A stretch of DNA of 64,000 bases from Embiotoca jacksoni (GCA_022577435.1 JAKOON010000084.1:248001-312000), one strand, 5' to 3'; positions 1 to 14,055 are shown, counted from the stretch's first letter. The notes: generated by a model not told the origin, from the letters alone. Numbers and translations: made by a program.

Positions 1-85
1 GAGAAAAAAAAAAAGAACCAATAAAGTTGTGAAATGTAATTTGGAAATCAATCAGCGTTCATTAGCCCACAGGGCCTTTTCCTGC

Positions 86-88
<3 letters not shown>

Positions 89-122
<34 letters not shown>
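89..122. repeat. (TC)n microsatellite
   Basis: This is an uninterrupted 34-base TC array. It is followed by pyrimidine-rich sequence and a 13-base C run at 274-286. Together they form a long polypyrimidine strand from about 89 to 325. Confidence 0.95.
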
Positions 123-126
<4 letters not shown>

Positions 127-799
127 CCCATCTCTCCGTCTTTCTCTCGCTTAATGGCCCTTCTCTCATCGAGGCTTCATGGGTAGCCCGCTCACTGCTC
201 ACCCAAGCGTCGCCCATTTGCCTGCTGTCTCGCCAGCTCGCTCTCTAACCAAACTTTACCTCCTACCTGTCAACCCCCCCCCCCCCATTCCCTCCCTCCC
301 TGCCTCGCTCCCTCCCTCTGCTCATTAGCATCACATTAGCATCACATTTACATGACTTCAATCAGGATTCGATTCGCTCTGCCCTGTTTCTGACATATTT
401 TTTTGTTGTTTTGTTTTTCTACTCATTCCTCAGCTCTCAGTAGAAAGAGTTCCCGTGTTGTGGCTTGTCTTCCTGAACTTGTTGTCTTTTAGTTTTGGAG
501 ATTTGTGGATAAATTTAGAGGGAAGGTCACTTTTTCTTCTGGTATTCTTTCAATGCGATGGTGAAGATTCATACCAGTGTTTTTGCGTGTTTACGCTTCA
601 CTTTATTATTGAAAAGGCTTCTGAAATGTCTCAAGAGTTTTTAGAGTTCTGACACCAGATCAGTTTATCTGTTTCACATGACACGTCTTTTATCATCAGT
701 ATTTATTTGCTGGAAAGTGATGAAACTCTCCGCGTGTAAAATATCCTGAGAAGGACGAACCGTCCGTACTGTACTGTATTATGACAATGTCAGTAACCT

Positions 800-1075
800 C
801 ACTTTTCATGCCAGTGAAGCTTGAATGGAGTCAAATTCATTTCAGTCTCGTGGCTGGAAAGAAACAGTAATTAGCCAGTTGAGCAGAGCGGGGCGAGGTC
901 ACGCTCAGGCAATTAAGAAAGTGACAGCCCATCCAGCACAGTGACAGGCCGAGGCCTCTCTCACGGACGCACACATGCATTGACAGAAATACAAATGTAT
1001 GCACACTACAGTGCCAGGATCCATGCGTATGCCCGCTTTTATAAAAGTCATCCACAAGCAGCCTAATTATCATAA
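800..1075. promoter_or_regulatory. Candidate conserved non-coding element
   Basis: This non-coding, low-repeat stretch contains homeodomain-type TAAT cores (ACAGTAATTAGCC, GGCAATTAAGAAAG, CCTAATTATC) in unique-looking context. The texture resembles vertebrate conserved enhancers, but conservation cannot be tested from one sequence. A chance AT-rich segment is equally possible. Confidence 0.25.
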
Positions 1076-1253
1076 AAGCACTGGATCTCTGTCATCATCT
1101 CTCATCTCTGCCTCAGCCGGAAGAGGAAAGTGGAGCACAAGTGGACGCAAATCAACCACTGATATTTTGAACCACTGAGAACGCAATTATTGCCAGTAGT
1201 GTGGATGATTTTATTATTTTAATTTATTTTAATTTATTATTTTATTTTAATTT

Positions 1254-1778
<525 letters not shown>

Positions 1779-3264
1779 ATTAATTTAACTTTAACTTGAA
1801 GAAACAATTCAACACTTTTAAATCTGTACAGAGAGTAGCAGTAGATCTTAGTCATCTCTGGAGGTTTGGATGGTGGCTCACAGGAACAGGTCATTAGCTA
1901 ATATTAATGTTACATGCATGTACCTGTATATTTCCTGTTAAGACAGGTCAAAATATCTGTCGTGAAAAAAGGCTACAGACTTTATCTGTATCCATATTAC
2001 ACAATATTTTAAAGCAGGTTTTGAATCTGTTTGTTTACTCTGGAAAAAGTGCAGATGATATTATATAAATTACATATACATATGTTTGAGTTTTGATTTT
2101 GCTGTTTATAGACATTATCATCGAACAATGTAGTGTATGGATGAATCAAAAAAGTTGAGGATATCATAAAATATAAATTATTAGAGAGGATTTAACTGCT
2201 CTTTTTTTTAATTTTATTAATACCCAATATTAACACTTCGTCACTATTACATACCCAATGAGAACACCTCATCCATTTAGGTCAAAGCACCTACAGAGAT
2301 AAAAACACAAACATTAAGGGAAGCCCGCTGCCATTTTTGGAGTCTCGTGTCTCTCGGTTGGAAGACAAGCTCTAAAAGTACTCGCATATTGGATTATCAC
2401 TTCTTTTTTTATCACCTTTCAACTGAATTCATTTCTTAAATAGCCTCTCTGGACTTCTGACAAACATGTTGAATGAATTTCCAAAGTGAGTTTAAATCCA
2501 GCATTTTCTGCACCACCTGCATATCAGTGGAAAAGAATACGTAAGACAAACCAAACAGAGACCCTCTGAGGATGCAGGTGAATGCAGCCAATTTGTTTCA
2601 GTGGCCATCTGTGGTATTGCAACAGAAAAATCCACCCTTTTTTCCGAGACCACTATTATAGAAGAGACATCAAAAAAGACACCTTGAACTGTAAACCATG
2701 TCAATTACAGTATTAATGAAAAATGCTGACATTTTAATCTTCAATAGTTTTATAATTGTAAAACATTCCCGTTTCAGAGAAACTAGATTAAAGCTTGAAA
2801 CGAGAGATTGTGCAGGTGCAGCCACTGGAAAACCTTTGCTCAGAGATAGCATGCTCAGTAGGTTACCTTCAGCTAAACCCAGAAGCTACAAAACCATTTT
2901 AGTTAAGCGCTCGATAAACTATTTTAATTCAAGCAAATGGGTCCCATCCTTGTTAACATAACTCGTGAATCCACTCTTTAAATACTATAATTACCATCTC
3001 CCAGCTGTGTGCCTGCGCCAACCAGTCAAGTAGCAGTTTACGTTTATGTCTGTCCAGACTCATGTTATATATATTCAGTGAAGATTAAAGGAATTTGGCT
3101 GGTAAATCTGAATCTGATTGAACAGAAAGTTGTTGCCACAACAGTAGATGATGCTTCAAATTAATTGTTGCTGCAAATAACCTGCAAATTCTAAAACGTT
3201 GATGCTTCACGCACGTCTTCAATCTGAGAGCACAGTTTAAAAGTGGACACCGAAGATCAGCGTC

Positions 3265-3610
3265 ACCAATTCAGTATCTGACCAAATGTGAAATATGGTC
3301 ACAATCTCCCCTTCTGCTCACAGTGAGGTTGACCTTTGACCTTTTGGTTTGAAAATGTCATCAAGTCATCATTTGATCCTATTAGCAGTAGTGTGATATT
3401 ATGTTATCATTAGTACATGAATTATTGAGTTATGGCCACAAACGTCTTAGGTCACAATCACCTTTGACCACTAAAATCAGTTCCACCTTTGAATCAAAAT
3501 GAAAGTTTGTGCCAAATTTTAAGAAATGTCCACAAGGTGTTCTTGAAATGTTGTGATCATAAGAGGAGAACATACGGACAGCCCAAAAATGTTATGCCTT
3601 TGGCAACTGA
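3265..3610. repeat. Teleost interspersed repeat, family unassigned
   Basis: The segment contains phrases I recognise from a very common fish repeat: GACCTTTGACC, a GTTTGTGCCAAATTT block, CAAGGTGTTCTTGAAATGTT, and a terminal GACAGCCCAAAAATGTTATGCC. The copy is diverged. I cannot place it in a named class from sequence alone. Confidence 0.5.
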
Positions 3611-3819
3611 TTTCATTAAAAAATCGCTCTATGGAGGTCTAGAGGTGTAAAACTTCACCTCCCCAGAGTACCCTTAATTCTGTCAACCAATCAGAGGCAC
3701 AGTTTGTGGAAAATAAAGGGGTTATTGCTCATTTTGTGATGGCAACAAAGAAAGAGGTGAGGATGAACTGTTTAAGAAGATAACCAGAAGCTTAAATCAG
3801 TGGAGATCCAAATCACCCA

Positions 3820-3820
<1 letters not shown>

Positions 3821-3887
<67 letters not shown>

Positions 3888-4172
3888 CAGGGTGACACAC
3901 GTGTTGATACTGAAAAGCTCTTTTAACTCACGATATGTTATCTTTTAAAATTACTCCCTCATTTTGCACACACACCACACACACACACACACACTCCTTC
4001 AGGCCTCACACACACACACACACATATATATCTAAGAGGCCAACTGGATGTGATGTGACACTTTTGCGCAGTGTTCATCTGTGCAGTTAAGTGTTCATGT
4101 GTTTGCGACATTATCCAGTTCTCCCTTTGTCTCTCATCTCTCTGTTGCCACCCGAGCGCCAAACTCTCAATA

Positions 4173-4253
<81 letters not shown>

Positions 4254-4282
4254 GTGTGTGTGTGTGCGCGCGTGCGTGCGCA
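3821..4282. repeat. Cluster of opposed GT and CA arrays
   Basis: A (TG)n array at 3821-3885 is followed by CA arrays at about 3967-3994 and 4008-4024, then a long (TG)n with CG interruptions at 4176-4282. A shorter GT array follows at about 4400-4422. Reading frames through these arrays give only Val-Cys or His-Thr repeats and are not genes. Confidence 0.95.
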
Positions 4283-4789
4283 CGGTATAGTGTGAGGTGG
4301 TGGGATACGGCGTCAGGCAGTTATAAATGGCCATCATTTCCCAAACCACTCTGTTCTCCATTGTGGAGCGCATGTCGCCGCAGGGCGGGAGGGAGATGAT
4401 GTGTGTGTGTGTGTGTGTGTGTAGGAGGATGTAAGGGTGTGTGAGGGGGTAATAGAGGAAGTGACGGGGCTGATAGTCCCATGGGAAAACTGTGACTGGA
4501 GAGAGTAGCAGAGATGTACCACTGCAGCACGTAGTCAGAAAAGCTGGACTGAAATCAGTGTGAGTAGAGGAGGAGACATCTGTCTGAATATGAGACATCA
4601 GGAAACGCAGAATACACACACACAGTCTGATAATGATAATGTGATCATTTCAGGACTGTGGCCAGCATATTAAAAATACTGAAGTCAGGAGATGAAATGT
4701 ATCTCAAATTAATAACCACAAACCAAAATTTCTGTAAAATGTTCTGAATATTTTCATTTCTTTGACATCACATTTATAAATGTAACTGT

Positions 4790-5050
4790 TCAGTTATCCA
4801 TCATCTACAGGGTCACGGGGGGGCTGGAGCCTGTCCCAGCTCACTTTGGGCAAAAGCTGTGTCCACCCTGGACAGGGTGCCAGTCTATCACAGGGCCAAC
4901 ACGTAGAGACAGACAGAAACAAAGACCACTAACACCTAAGGGACAATTTGTAGAATCACCCATTTAACCTGACATACATGTCTGGAGGAAGCTGGAGTAC
5001 CCGAACCCACGTAGGCGCAGGGAGAACATGCAAACACCACATAGAAAGGC
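4790..5050 (-). mobile_element. RTE/Rex3-like LINE 3' fragment
   Basis: Read on the - strand, this matches a very common teleost repeat: GCATGTTCTCCCTG..., CTGGCACCCTGTCCAGGG, GTGAGCTGGGACAGGCTCC, and CCCCCGTGACCCTGTAGATG, leading into GATGGATA at 4790. The layout fits the 3' end of an RTE-type (Rex3-like) non-LTR element with a GATG-type tail. The element identity is from memory of the repeat and is inferred. Confidence 0.6.
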
Positions 5051-6566
5051 CCGACCCAGGACTCAGTCTTAAAAGCCCACAGCTTTGTGTGTAATTACAG
5101 GCTATAAACTCCCCTTCAGATTGTAAAGTCTCTGAAATACCCTGAAACAAAACATTAATGTCATCAGTAGTAGCTGATATTTTACCGTCTCTAACACTTT
5201 TAATTTACCAGCTGCCTCAGTTTGTTTTATTTTTTCTTTAAACCCCACCAGTTAATGTAGATTTAGAGTAAAAGTAAAACCACAATTTAAAGATTTTAAT
5301 CCAGACAAGGGAAAAAAAAAAATCCTTTCCTGTCATTTGTAACCAGTAACTAGAGATCCAGCCTTTGAGCTTTATGTGGCTCTTTTCATAGATATAGACT
5401 CTTGTTTTTTAAGCTGTCTAATATCATCCTTAACTCAATATTTGTGTTTTTTTAACAGCCTTTAACAAACAACATTTCCCCAAAACCTTCCTGACATTCA
5501 GCCCATGAGGGAGTCAGTGGGTCGTGGCTGGTTGAGACGATGTCCGTGATAACAGCAGGACAGAGACGTTGAACACTGTACACGTTTTTAACTCCAGATA
5601 ATTAAACCAAAGTAAAAAGGTGGGAAAATGACTTTAAGAGTGAGCAAGATGGCACTTTATCTAAAAAGTAGAGCTCAACAACATCCTTTTTATTCAGAAA
5701 TACAATAGAGTAAAGACAGAAATGCTAAAGGAGAAATTGCACCTTACAGAAGTTAGTGGAACTGAGGCTAACCGGACGTGATGTCATGACTTTGAATTTT
5801 CTGGACTTGTGTCAGCGGTTCAATTCAAGTGTTACCCTCATAATAATCTTTGCACAGGCCAATCTTCGTGCCAGCTAAACCTTTGAATCAAAGTGTCTTT
5901 TGTTTTATTCTTATATCCTTCTTTCCCATCTTGGTGGAAACTCTTTCCAAGATTTAACTCACATCTGAACTCATTCTTATAACTTAAGAATCTTTTGTTA
6001 ATGGTATTTTGTTTCCGTTTGGCAGTCATGAAGTTAAGGATTTAAAGCTGTTAATGACGTTTGGCTGTGCTTGCCCATTTTTAGCTTATATTATCCTCTT
6101 TTCTTTTACGCTCTTAAGGCAATTTGGCTCCGCTGCATGTCCAACTATTGTGATTAAATTGGTCTATCAAAAGCAACTGTGTGAAAGATAACACTTTGGA
6201 CAGGTTCCTCTGGTGATTTGGATTTGTGTCTGTGGATATAATCAGTTAGAGTCTCCCCAGCAGTTCAGTGAAATCTCTGGATTTCTCTTTCGTCACTGGT
6301 GCGCTTTGCTTTCTTTTCAGAAAGCAGATCTTCCCTCTCTGACGCTCTGAAGTAACATCTGTGTGTGTTGTCTTTCCTCGGTGGTGCTGCACGTTAAAGT
6401 CAATCATTAAAACACACTAACAAGCAGCAACCGCTGTGATGTGATTCTGCAACTGATGTGACGACTACACCTTTCTTGTTCTCAGAAACGTTATAAACCA
6501 GCAGTGCTCCGTCTTTCCCCTCCAAAAGAGGTAAGAAATGAAATGGCAAAAACAGCAGGGGACACA

Positions 6567-6608
6567 GTGTGTGTGCGTGAGTGCGTGAGTGTGTGTGTGT
6601 GTGTGTGT

Positions 6609-6664
<56 letters not shown>
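6567..6664. repeat. (GT)n microsatellite
   Basis: This GT array of about 98 bases has GTGC and GCAC interruptions. Opposed CA arrays follow at 6977 and 7364. Confidence 0.95.
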
Positions 6665-6799
6665 ACACCCATTTCAGTAAATTACAAATGTCTTCCACTT
6701 AGGCCTTTTTTCAACTGGGGGCCTGATATGGTTTTGATACAAGAGACAAGTGAGGAAAAGAGAGGGCCACTTATAGAGGAGGAAATAGCCTGTGTTTGA

Positions 6800-6915
6800 C
6801 AGGAGGCCTTTCTAAATCCCACACTCATCCATCATAAGTGGCATTTGTGTACTCAGAAGGCCTGATAATAGCCTTTTGCATTTTCACACTGCACTTTGCC
6901 TTCTGGATTTGATCG
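6800..6915. promoter_or_regulatory. Candidate conserved non-coding element
   Basis: This is a short unique stretch between two microsatellites, with motifs such as CCATCATAAGTGGCATTTG and CTGATAATAGCC. It has no coding frame. It is flagged only because its composition differs sharply from the surrounding simple repeats; no conservation evidence is available here. Confidence 0.2.
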
Positions 6916-6976
6916 GAGAGAGAGAGAGAGGGGGAACGATGGAGGGAAAAAGGTGAGGAGGGTTGGATGGTGGGGA

Positions 6977-7014
6977 ACACACACACACACACACACACGC
7001 ACACACACGCACAC

Positions 7015-7050
<36 letters not shown>
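6977..7050. repeat. (AC)n microsatellite
   Basis: This 74-base AC array has three periodic ACGC interruptions. It lies in the opposite sense to the GT array at 6567-6664. Confidence 0.95.
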
Positions 7051-7053
<3 letters not shown>

Positions 7054-7228
7054 TATTGTAGTTTCATTCGTTCTCTTTTTTTTTTTTTTCCCCCGACCCT
7101 CATCATCCCACTCTCACTCCTTCAAGGCTGCTTCTCTTCTCTTCCCCTCTACATTTTTAGGAAAATCACTCTCTGAATTGGAAAAGGGCCCCCGGGGCCA
7201 CAGGCACACAGTCCATGTTTCTTTCTTT

Positions 7229-7320
7229 TTTTTTTCCCTTTGGATAATTGACTCCCATTGCTTGGTAATTCATCGCTTGCATATGCCAGCTAATTCATCA
7301 GGAGAGGGGAAGCTGCCGAC
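7229..7320. promoter_or_regulatory. Candidate conserved non-coding element
   Basis: Unique sequence with GGATAATTGACTCCCATTG, GGTAATTCATCGC and GCTAATTCATCAG, that is, repeated TAATT homeodomain cores spaced about 25-30 bases apart. This is enhancer-like texture only. Confidence 0.3.
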
Positions 7321-7363
7321 CTCACAACCTTGCATGCCCCACCGGCCCACACCTCCCCGAAAG

Positions 7364-7375
7364 CACACACACACA

Positions 7376-7426
<51 letters not shown>
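7364..7426. repeat. (AC)n microsatellite
   Basis: CA array of about 63 bases with one ACTC interruption. A 16-base C run follows at 7524-7539, and another C run lies at 7901-7916. Confidence 0.95.
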
Positions 7427-7428
<2 letters not shown>

Positions 7429-7599
7429 CATGTCTTAACACTTCTCATATCTCAACTCCCACATTGCTCAATCGCATATATGCATGCACACAAACACATA
7501 CACATCATTCAGAGGTGAGTTTACCCCCCCCCCCCCCCCTCCGTCCACTTCCACCCACCATCCGCCCCAGAAGAGCCAGGAGCCTGGAATGAGAGGAGG

Positions 7600-7830
7600 G
7601 AGCGAGCTGCAAGTTAGCGGATGAAAAACCTGAGATGATAGATGGGGCGCATTGTGGCATTATGAATGAATTATACCTCCCAAATACCTTGAGCAGTGCA
7701 GACTGTCAGCCTGTATCTATACTAATCTGGGAGAAAATATAGCTGTTTCCACATTAAAGGGGGCCGGCACAGAACCAGCCACAGAATTAATTGAGCAATC
7801 AGGCCATTAGAGAGAAACATCATACTGAGC
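7600..7830. promoter_or_regulatory. Candidate conserved non-coding element
   Basis: About 230 bases of complex, non-repetitive, non-coding sequence: ATTATGAATGAATTATACC, ACAGAATTAATTGAGCAATC, AGGCCATTAGAGAG. It is bracketed by microsatellites and C runs. Of the gene-free stretches upstream of gadd45a it looks most like a deeply conserved enhancer, but that is a judgement of texture only. Confidence 0.35.
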
Positions 7831-10800
7831 CATGTTTGTGATGTAGCAACATTTATCACTGCTGACCAGGAATCTGCTTCCCTTCCTGTATGTGTTTTCT
7901 CCCCCCCCCCCCCCCCTCCTCTCTCTCTCTCGTTCTCTCTAATGTGGCCCCATCTTCAAACAGATTAGGATTATTGTGACAAGACAAAGGTATCTTTTGT
8001 CTTTTTCTGTTGCCGTGTCAGCGCCTGCTGCATTTATCACGGTTGTCACACAGTCTTAAGGCTTTCAGTTTGCACACCTTGTCCCATTTTTCTCCCAGTG
8101 GTGGGTCCATGTTAAATTTGCAAAAGAAAGTACATTTCTGGGAAATGTCCCCTGATGAATGGTGGGCCGGACTGGCAGATGCATGAGCATTTTCCTCCCT
8201 GTTGGCTTCAGTTTTATGTTTATCGGGTGGATCTTTATTGTGGTTTATAATATTTCAACTCTTTATTGGTGGAGAGGTTAGTGTTGTAGGTGCTCAGAAA
8301 TATTTGAAATGGTCAAGGTCAACAGAGCAGAGACACATTTTACAGCACAGGAAGAAAAAGTGTGGAACAACTTTTGCATTGAAAGTATTTTTGACGAACA
8401 TGGAGACCTGGACTGGTGCCACAGATTTATTGATACCATGAGTGACTGAAACTTTAAGATTAAAACCATTGCAAATATGTTGGACTTTTTTTTTGCCCAG
8501 TCAATAAATCCATGCTTTTATCTTGACAAATTACATACAGCAGATTTCCACAGTTTTTCACCTCACAACAAATAAGATGACATGGATTTTATTACTAATA
8601 ACCTGTGACCTCTTATTCTCAAATAATTTCATGGTACACTTTATGAATCGATGCAGATGTTGACCAGATGTACTCCTTTGTCCCTCTGCTACAGTGAAAG
8701 ATCAAATACATTGACATTAACATGAATATCTGTGTGTTTGTGAAATACAGGTGCATGTTTGTAAAGTAGAGCCTATCGGAGGAATTAAATTAAATTAAAT
8801 TAAAAGCAAAGTTAGGATATTTCCAACACATTAGTACTGTATATTTTCCCACTGTTTGAGGGAACCCACTGACATTTCTAAATTTCTGTGCATGCGTCAG
8901 AAGAAGTCTGAGATTTGCAGAGTCTTAATCCAGCAAGACGTCTGTTTAGAATACACCTTCAACCAAAATACTTGACTACTATGCTGTTATCAGGCTGATC
9001 TGAGATGAGTGACGATGATGTGGTGATGTCTTCTCACAGCTTCTGCCCGGATTGGACAGTTGACTCAGTGATCTAATATCTGGCATCTATCTCCCTCTGG
9101 TGGAAAGATCAGTGAACTGCACCACAGTCAGCTACAGCAGAAGAATATTTTTGTCATCTGAAAGAAATCAACCAGCCAGTAAAAGCTTGAGATTGTCTTG
9201 AGTAAACAATACACACCTTAGCTGATTTTACCTGTATTTGACGATGTTATTTATCTCTCATCTCATCTCTCATACATTTTACCAATAGTGAATATAATGT
9301 CACAAGTTATTCATTTTAATTACACGTCATTATTTGCACACATAAATTCAACCACTTTCAATAATGTTGAACAAACTGTTACAATATTAAATTATTCAGT
9401 TGTTATCTGTGTTTTTGCATACAGTTGTATATTACTGAGTCTTCAGCAGTGTTAGAAGAAAGACATTTATACATTATACAATACGAGGCATTGGGGCAAT
9501 TTTTTATTTAACAAAACACTGTTGAGGAGGCACTGGGTGAATGCATTATTATAATAAAAATATTAAAATGTATTCAGAGTTGCAAAAGCAAAAGTGGTAC
9601 GAAGGTGGAAAAATATATTTCAAATGAAAATCCAGATGGTAAGTCACCAGGAGTTACATTTTCTATCCACAAAATGAAAACCAGACACAATAATCATGTA
9701 AAATAGAAAACAACATGGGGTCACAAAATAAACAAACAAGAGTAGTACGTTGATTATGACTTTCATTATCTAAAAGTCATAGTCTTCACCAGAGTCAAGG
9801 CTGCAATCAACCAGTAATTTGCATTTAAAAATGATATATTAAATAGTAGAAGAAAGATGTTCCAACTTGTTTTCCTTCTTTAGTACAATATCCTAAAAAA
9901 AATGCCGGAAATAAGAGTTGAAGAGCTTTTGTTCTGGTTTTGGACGTTGTGTATATCTCACATTTTAAACATTATTGTGACATATTGGTTTATTCATTCA
10001 GCTGCTTCGAAGGACTAGTAATCAAGAATAAACTGTAGTTCATGCCTCCTCTTTGATGCCTGCATCAGGTCTGCTGCAGTGTAAAGCATGATCTATAGTA
10101 TGACATTTTCATGATATTTTGGACCCATCCCAGAGGTTGATGGTCTTGAGAGAAACACAGCAAAGAAAGGTGGCCCTGTTGGAGGAAACACAGCTGCCAG
10201 CTTTGTCCCTCAACACAACAAATACAACAATACCTGATAATGTTTTGGGAGTTATTTTGTTTATCGTTAGCCTCTCGTGGTCTTATCATATATTTGCCTG
10301 TTCTGTTTATCATAAGCAATGAAATAATTGAATTGCGCATATTTTGAACTTAAAATGTTGAAAAATACGACCTGACTGCTTAGCTTGAGGACAGGTGAAA
10401 GAACTTTTCTCAGCCATCCCCACCCTCTCAGACATGACAGGTTATCTTGTGGTTGCTAGACACTGTGACCTTGAAAAACACTCAAGATACCACTGACAAC
10501 AAAACAATAATTTAAACTAGGTAAAAACCAGAGACAAAATACTTCCATACTTCCTTTCTTTACATGCAGCAGCAGATGTTGACTGTCATCACCTCAGCAA
10601 ATTGGAGGAATAAGACTTGCTGCAACTGTTTCCCCTATGAGTAGCAACACGGCCCTCTAAAAGAAGATCAGCATGTTAGTTTGAGACGTATTAGTATGAT
10701 TGTTTTGCACTGGACTAAAATGCTGGTATAGACGTTTTGGTGCACTGCCAGTAATGCAGAACATGAGACTGTCTCCGAGGGTGCTTAAAATTCTTCCTCA

Positions 10801-12884
10801 GACTTGATTTATTATCTGCAGGCTTCATCATAGACCCAAAGTAGCTCCTGATTAGCAAGTCTCAACTTCAGGGACTATGTTGTAGACCATGAGGCTCACT
10901 GGCTGAAATATCAGCAGAAGGGCTGCAGGGAGTTCAGTACAGTTGCATCTTAAGCTGAGACACACCACACCTTGTCCCATTTTCCTATAATGATCAGACG
11001 AAGTCTAAAACCTGAATAAAGCCGCTTTAAGAAGGCAACAATCTGATATTAGATAAACATATATTAAAAAAAAAAAATAAACAAAACATAAAATTTGAAA
11101 AATTTAAATTAAATATATCACCTATTGATTTGACATAAAAATGCCACTAGAAATTAATCACATCTTCCACAGATATTGATATTAGTTTTTTTTCTAACAG
11201 CTTTTTATCCATAAATCTCCTTTTGTGGAGCCGTTGCTAATTGGCTTACAAAATCATCTTCAACAACTCAGTCTACGAGGAGTCCCTGTTGATTGCATCT
11301 GACTACTGAGCAGCGATACAGTTTGTAAAACTTTGCAAGAATGCTGCCACATGTTTGAAAGCCCAAAAGGTTTTCATACAGCACACACTGCATCAGCAGC
11401 AAAAGCACCAGAGTATAACCTTAACAAGGGCACTTAGTTTACACTGGTGAGCCAGTATGGCCAATACTACTCAGCCAGCATTAATTGGAGCTGTGTGCTG
11501 TAAAAGTTAATCAATGTTCAGATTCACTAGAGCAGGACCAAAGTGACAACACAGATTTGGCGTCACAGACGGGGGCCAAGTGAGGCGGTGTGGGCGAAGC
11601 TCGCAGCTAAAATTGATGCCGTTTCCCTCACAGGAAAAAAAACAAGAGTTTCCAAGTTTTTCCACATGGGCGACACGCAATCACATGCATGACATGTTTA
11701 TCACATAACATAAGATGACGTGAAATATTTTAAAACATTTTCACATGAGAATCTACAAGGGCATCACACTTTAGAAGTTTTTTTTCAAAACCATTGTTTT
11801 CCAGACACATGTGCATAATCACGTGACATGTGGTCACATGTTGAATTCATTTTTTTTTCTTTTTCTTTAAGGGTTCGTGTTTATGTTTTTCTTTTTCATA
11901 ATTGTTGCATGGTTGTAATTGAAGCAAGGGAGAATTAAGAAATGTTAAACCTATTCATTAAATTGACTGTTAAGTTTGGTAAAATATATAAATATAAGTG
12001 AACCCTCAACATTTTCAGCAGAGCTACATATGGCCAATAAATTATGTTGTAAGCTGTATAGTAATTTGAATAAGTTCTAATTGCTATTTTAAGTACAGTA
12101 CAATAGACTCTATTTACAATAGTAAAGAGATAATCTTTTACCTTTTTTTTTTACCACAGTCCTTTAATAAATGATTCTCTATTTCACTAAACAGAATTCG
12201 TCCATAGGGTTGGCTACTTGTCACTTCTTCTTCTGGTTTCATCTTACTTATTGATCTATGAAAGGTATTTAATATGCTGTAACAGGATCTGACAAGGAAA
12301 ACAAACAGAGACAACTCAATTATATCAAATCAAAAACCTGACAATTTAACACTCATGTATGAAATGTTGCTTTTAAAAAATATAGATGATACCAGGGACT
12401 GAATGTGGTAAAGTAGGACACAGTCAATTAAAAATCATCTGCAATAGGTGGGCAGATATTGTAGGTGAGGGGTCATGTGAAGAGTGTGTGTTGTATATGC
12501 TGGTGCTGCCTCCTACCGGAAGCTCCTGGAACAGACCAGACAGTCTTTTTTTTTGTGAATGTCAAATTAAATGAGGTTAAAAAAAATAAGTTTGTAAAAT
12601 GTACGCAGCCAGAGTTATTATAGACTAATACAAAGATATGTTTAACATGTAATTAAAACTGTTTTCAGAAGTGATCTGAAGGATAACAGAGTCGTTTATT
12701 CTGTAGTCGCTCAAACTACAAATATTCTCCACAAACAAAAGATGGAAATTCAGCAATGTCTGACTTTCTGTCTTGCATGATGCTCTGTATAATATTAGTG
12801 ACATACTGTTGACGAGTGCGGCCAGACTGTTCCTGAGTGAGTTTTGGCTGTAGCCACCAAGGGGCAGTATAACATCCCATAACA

Positions 12885-13456
12885 CACTGGTACCCAACCT
12901 TTTTCCTCTGAGTACCACCTCAGAAACCGTCAGATGGACTCAGGAACTCCTCATCCACACCACCTCTAATGACCCAATAGTTTTATTTGAGCTCGCTTTA
13001 AACTCGATGTTATTCAAAAAAATTTACATAAAAGGGGATATTGTTCAAATAATTGTTCAGCCAGTTGAATTGTTAATCTGTAGGTTTGGTCTAAGCGTTT
13101 TATTATTAGATTAAACAATGTATGTCAACATTGCTTTTAGATTTTGCAGCAATTTACTTTTAATATCTAACCTCTTTACCCTACTTCTAGTTATGTAAAC
13201 TATTTCTGGCCTACTTTTTGCTCACTATTTTTCTGCAGTTGTCACATTTAGCTCAACTTTTATATATTATACTTAGCTGACTGTTTTGACCATTATCCAT
13301 AACTATCAGCTTAGTATTTCAAACCATTCATCCACGGATTTTTAGCTACTACTTGATTTAACGTCCAATACGTGTTTGGCGAGAAATTTCGACTATTTAT
13401 CATTACTATTTGTAGACAAATTTGGAAGCAAAATTACCCCCGGTTGGGAATCAATG
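12885..13456. mobile_element. Non-autonomous hAT-type element with TSD
   Basis: The 572-bp segment begins CACTGGTACCCAACC and ends GGTTGGGAATCAATG. These are imperfect terminal inverted repeats of the CAGTGGTTCCCAACC type common in vertebrate hAT elements. It is flanked by an 8-bp duplication, CCATAACA on the left and CCACAACA on the right (7 of 8 identical), and 8 bp is the hAT target-site length. The interior is AT-rich with no transposase frame, so it would have been mobilised in trans. Confidence 0.75.
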
Positions 13457-14055
13457 CCACAACATCCACTCTATGGCTTTTTTTTTTCCCACTTCTTTCA
13501 GTAATTTCAATATCCTTTTCCAGATGAATCTTTCCACTTTGAGAACCTGAGCACTGTTGTTGAAGCTAATCTGACGGCCCAATTTTGCAGATATCAGTGA
13601 CTGGTATCAGCACTGGCAGGCTGTACTGGATTTGTGTTTGGTATATGCAACTTTCAGAAACTCAGATAAGCCCTTATCCTGTCCTGGAGAACCCTGAGTA
13701 TGTTAGTTGGAGTACACTGGAGTAATGGGAATTTGTGGTATGCAAACATCTTATCCAGGTTTCTGATAATCCTCTATTTGTGCAGAAACGAGTGGCTGGG
13801 GTGCTGAATAATCAAAACACAAGTGCACACAGATGATCAGGAATACAAATAGCCAGTTATCTTAAGTTCCATGTAAACATCTGTTTAACCTTAAAGCCAA
13901 GATGCAACTCAAAGGCTGAAAGATTCATGTGCATGTAAACCATGATTATTTCAAACTACTTTAAATCTGCAAAACCAAAACGTAAAATGACTTAAAACTA
14001 TTCAAGACGTTAATATGTATGTGGAAAAACTAGCTGTATTGATGCAAACAAGACA

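Noticed and set aside
4167..4619. 150-codon His-Thr-rich - strand frame
   Set aside because: It runs through a GT array; microsatellite artefact.
6896..7438. 180-codon frame, His-Thr rich
   Set aside because: It is a translation of two CA microsatellites and the unique DNA between them.
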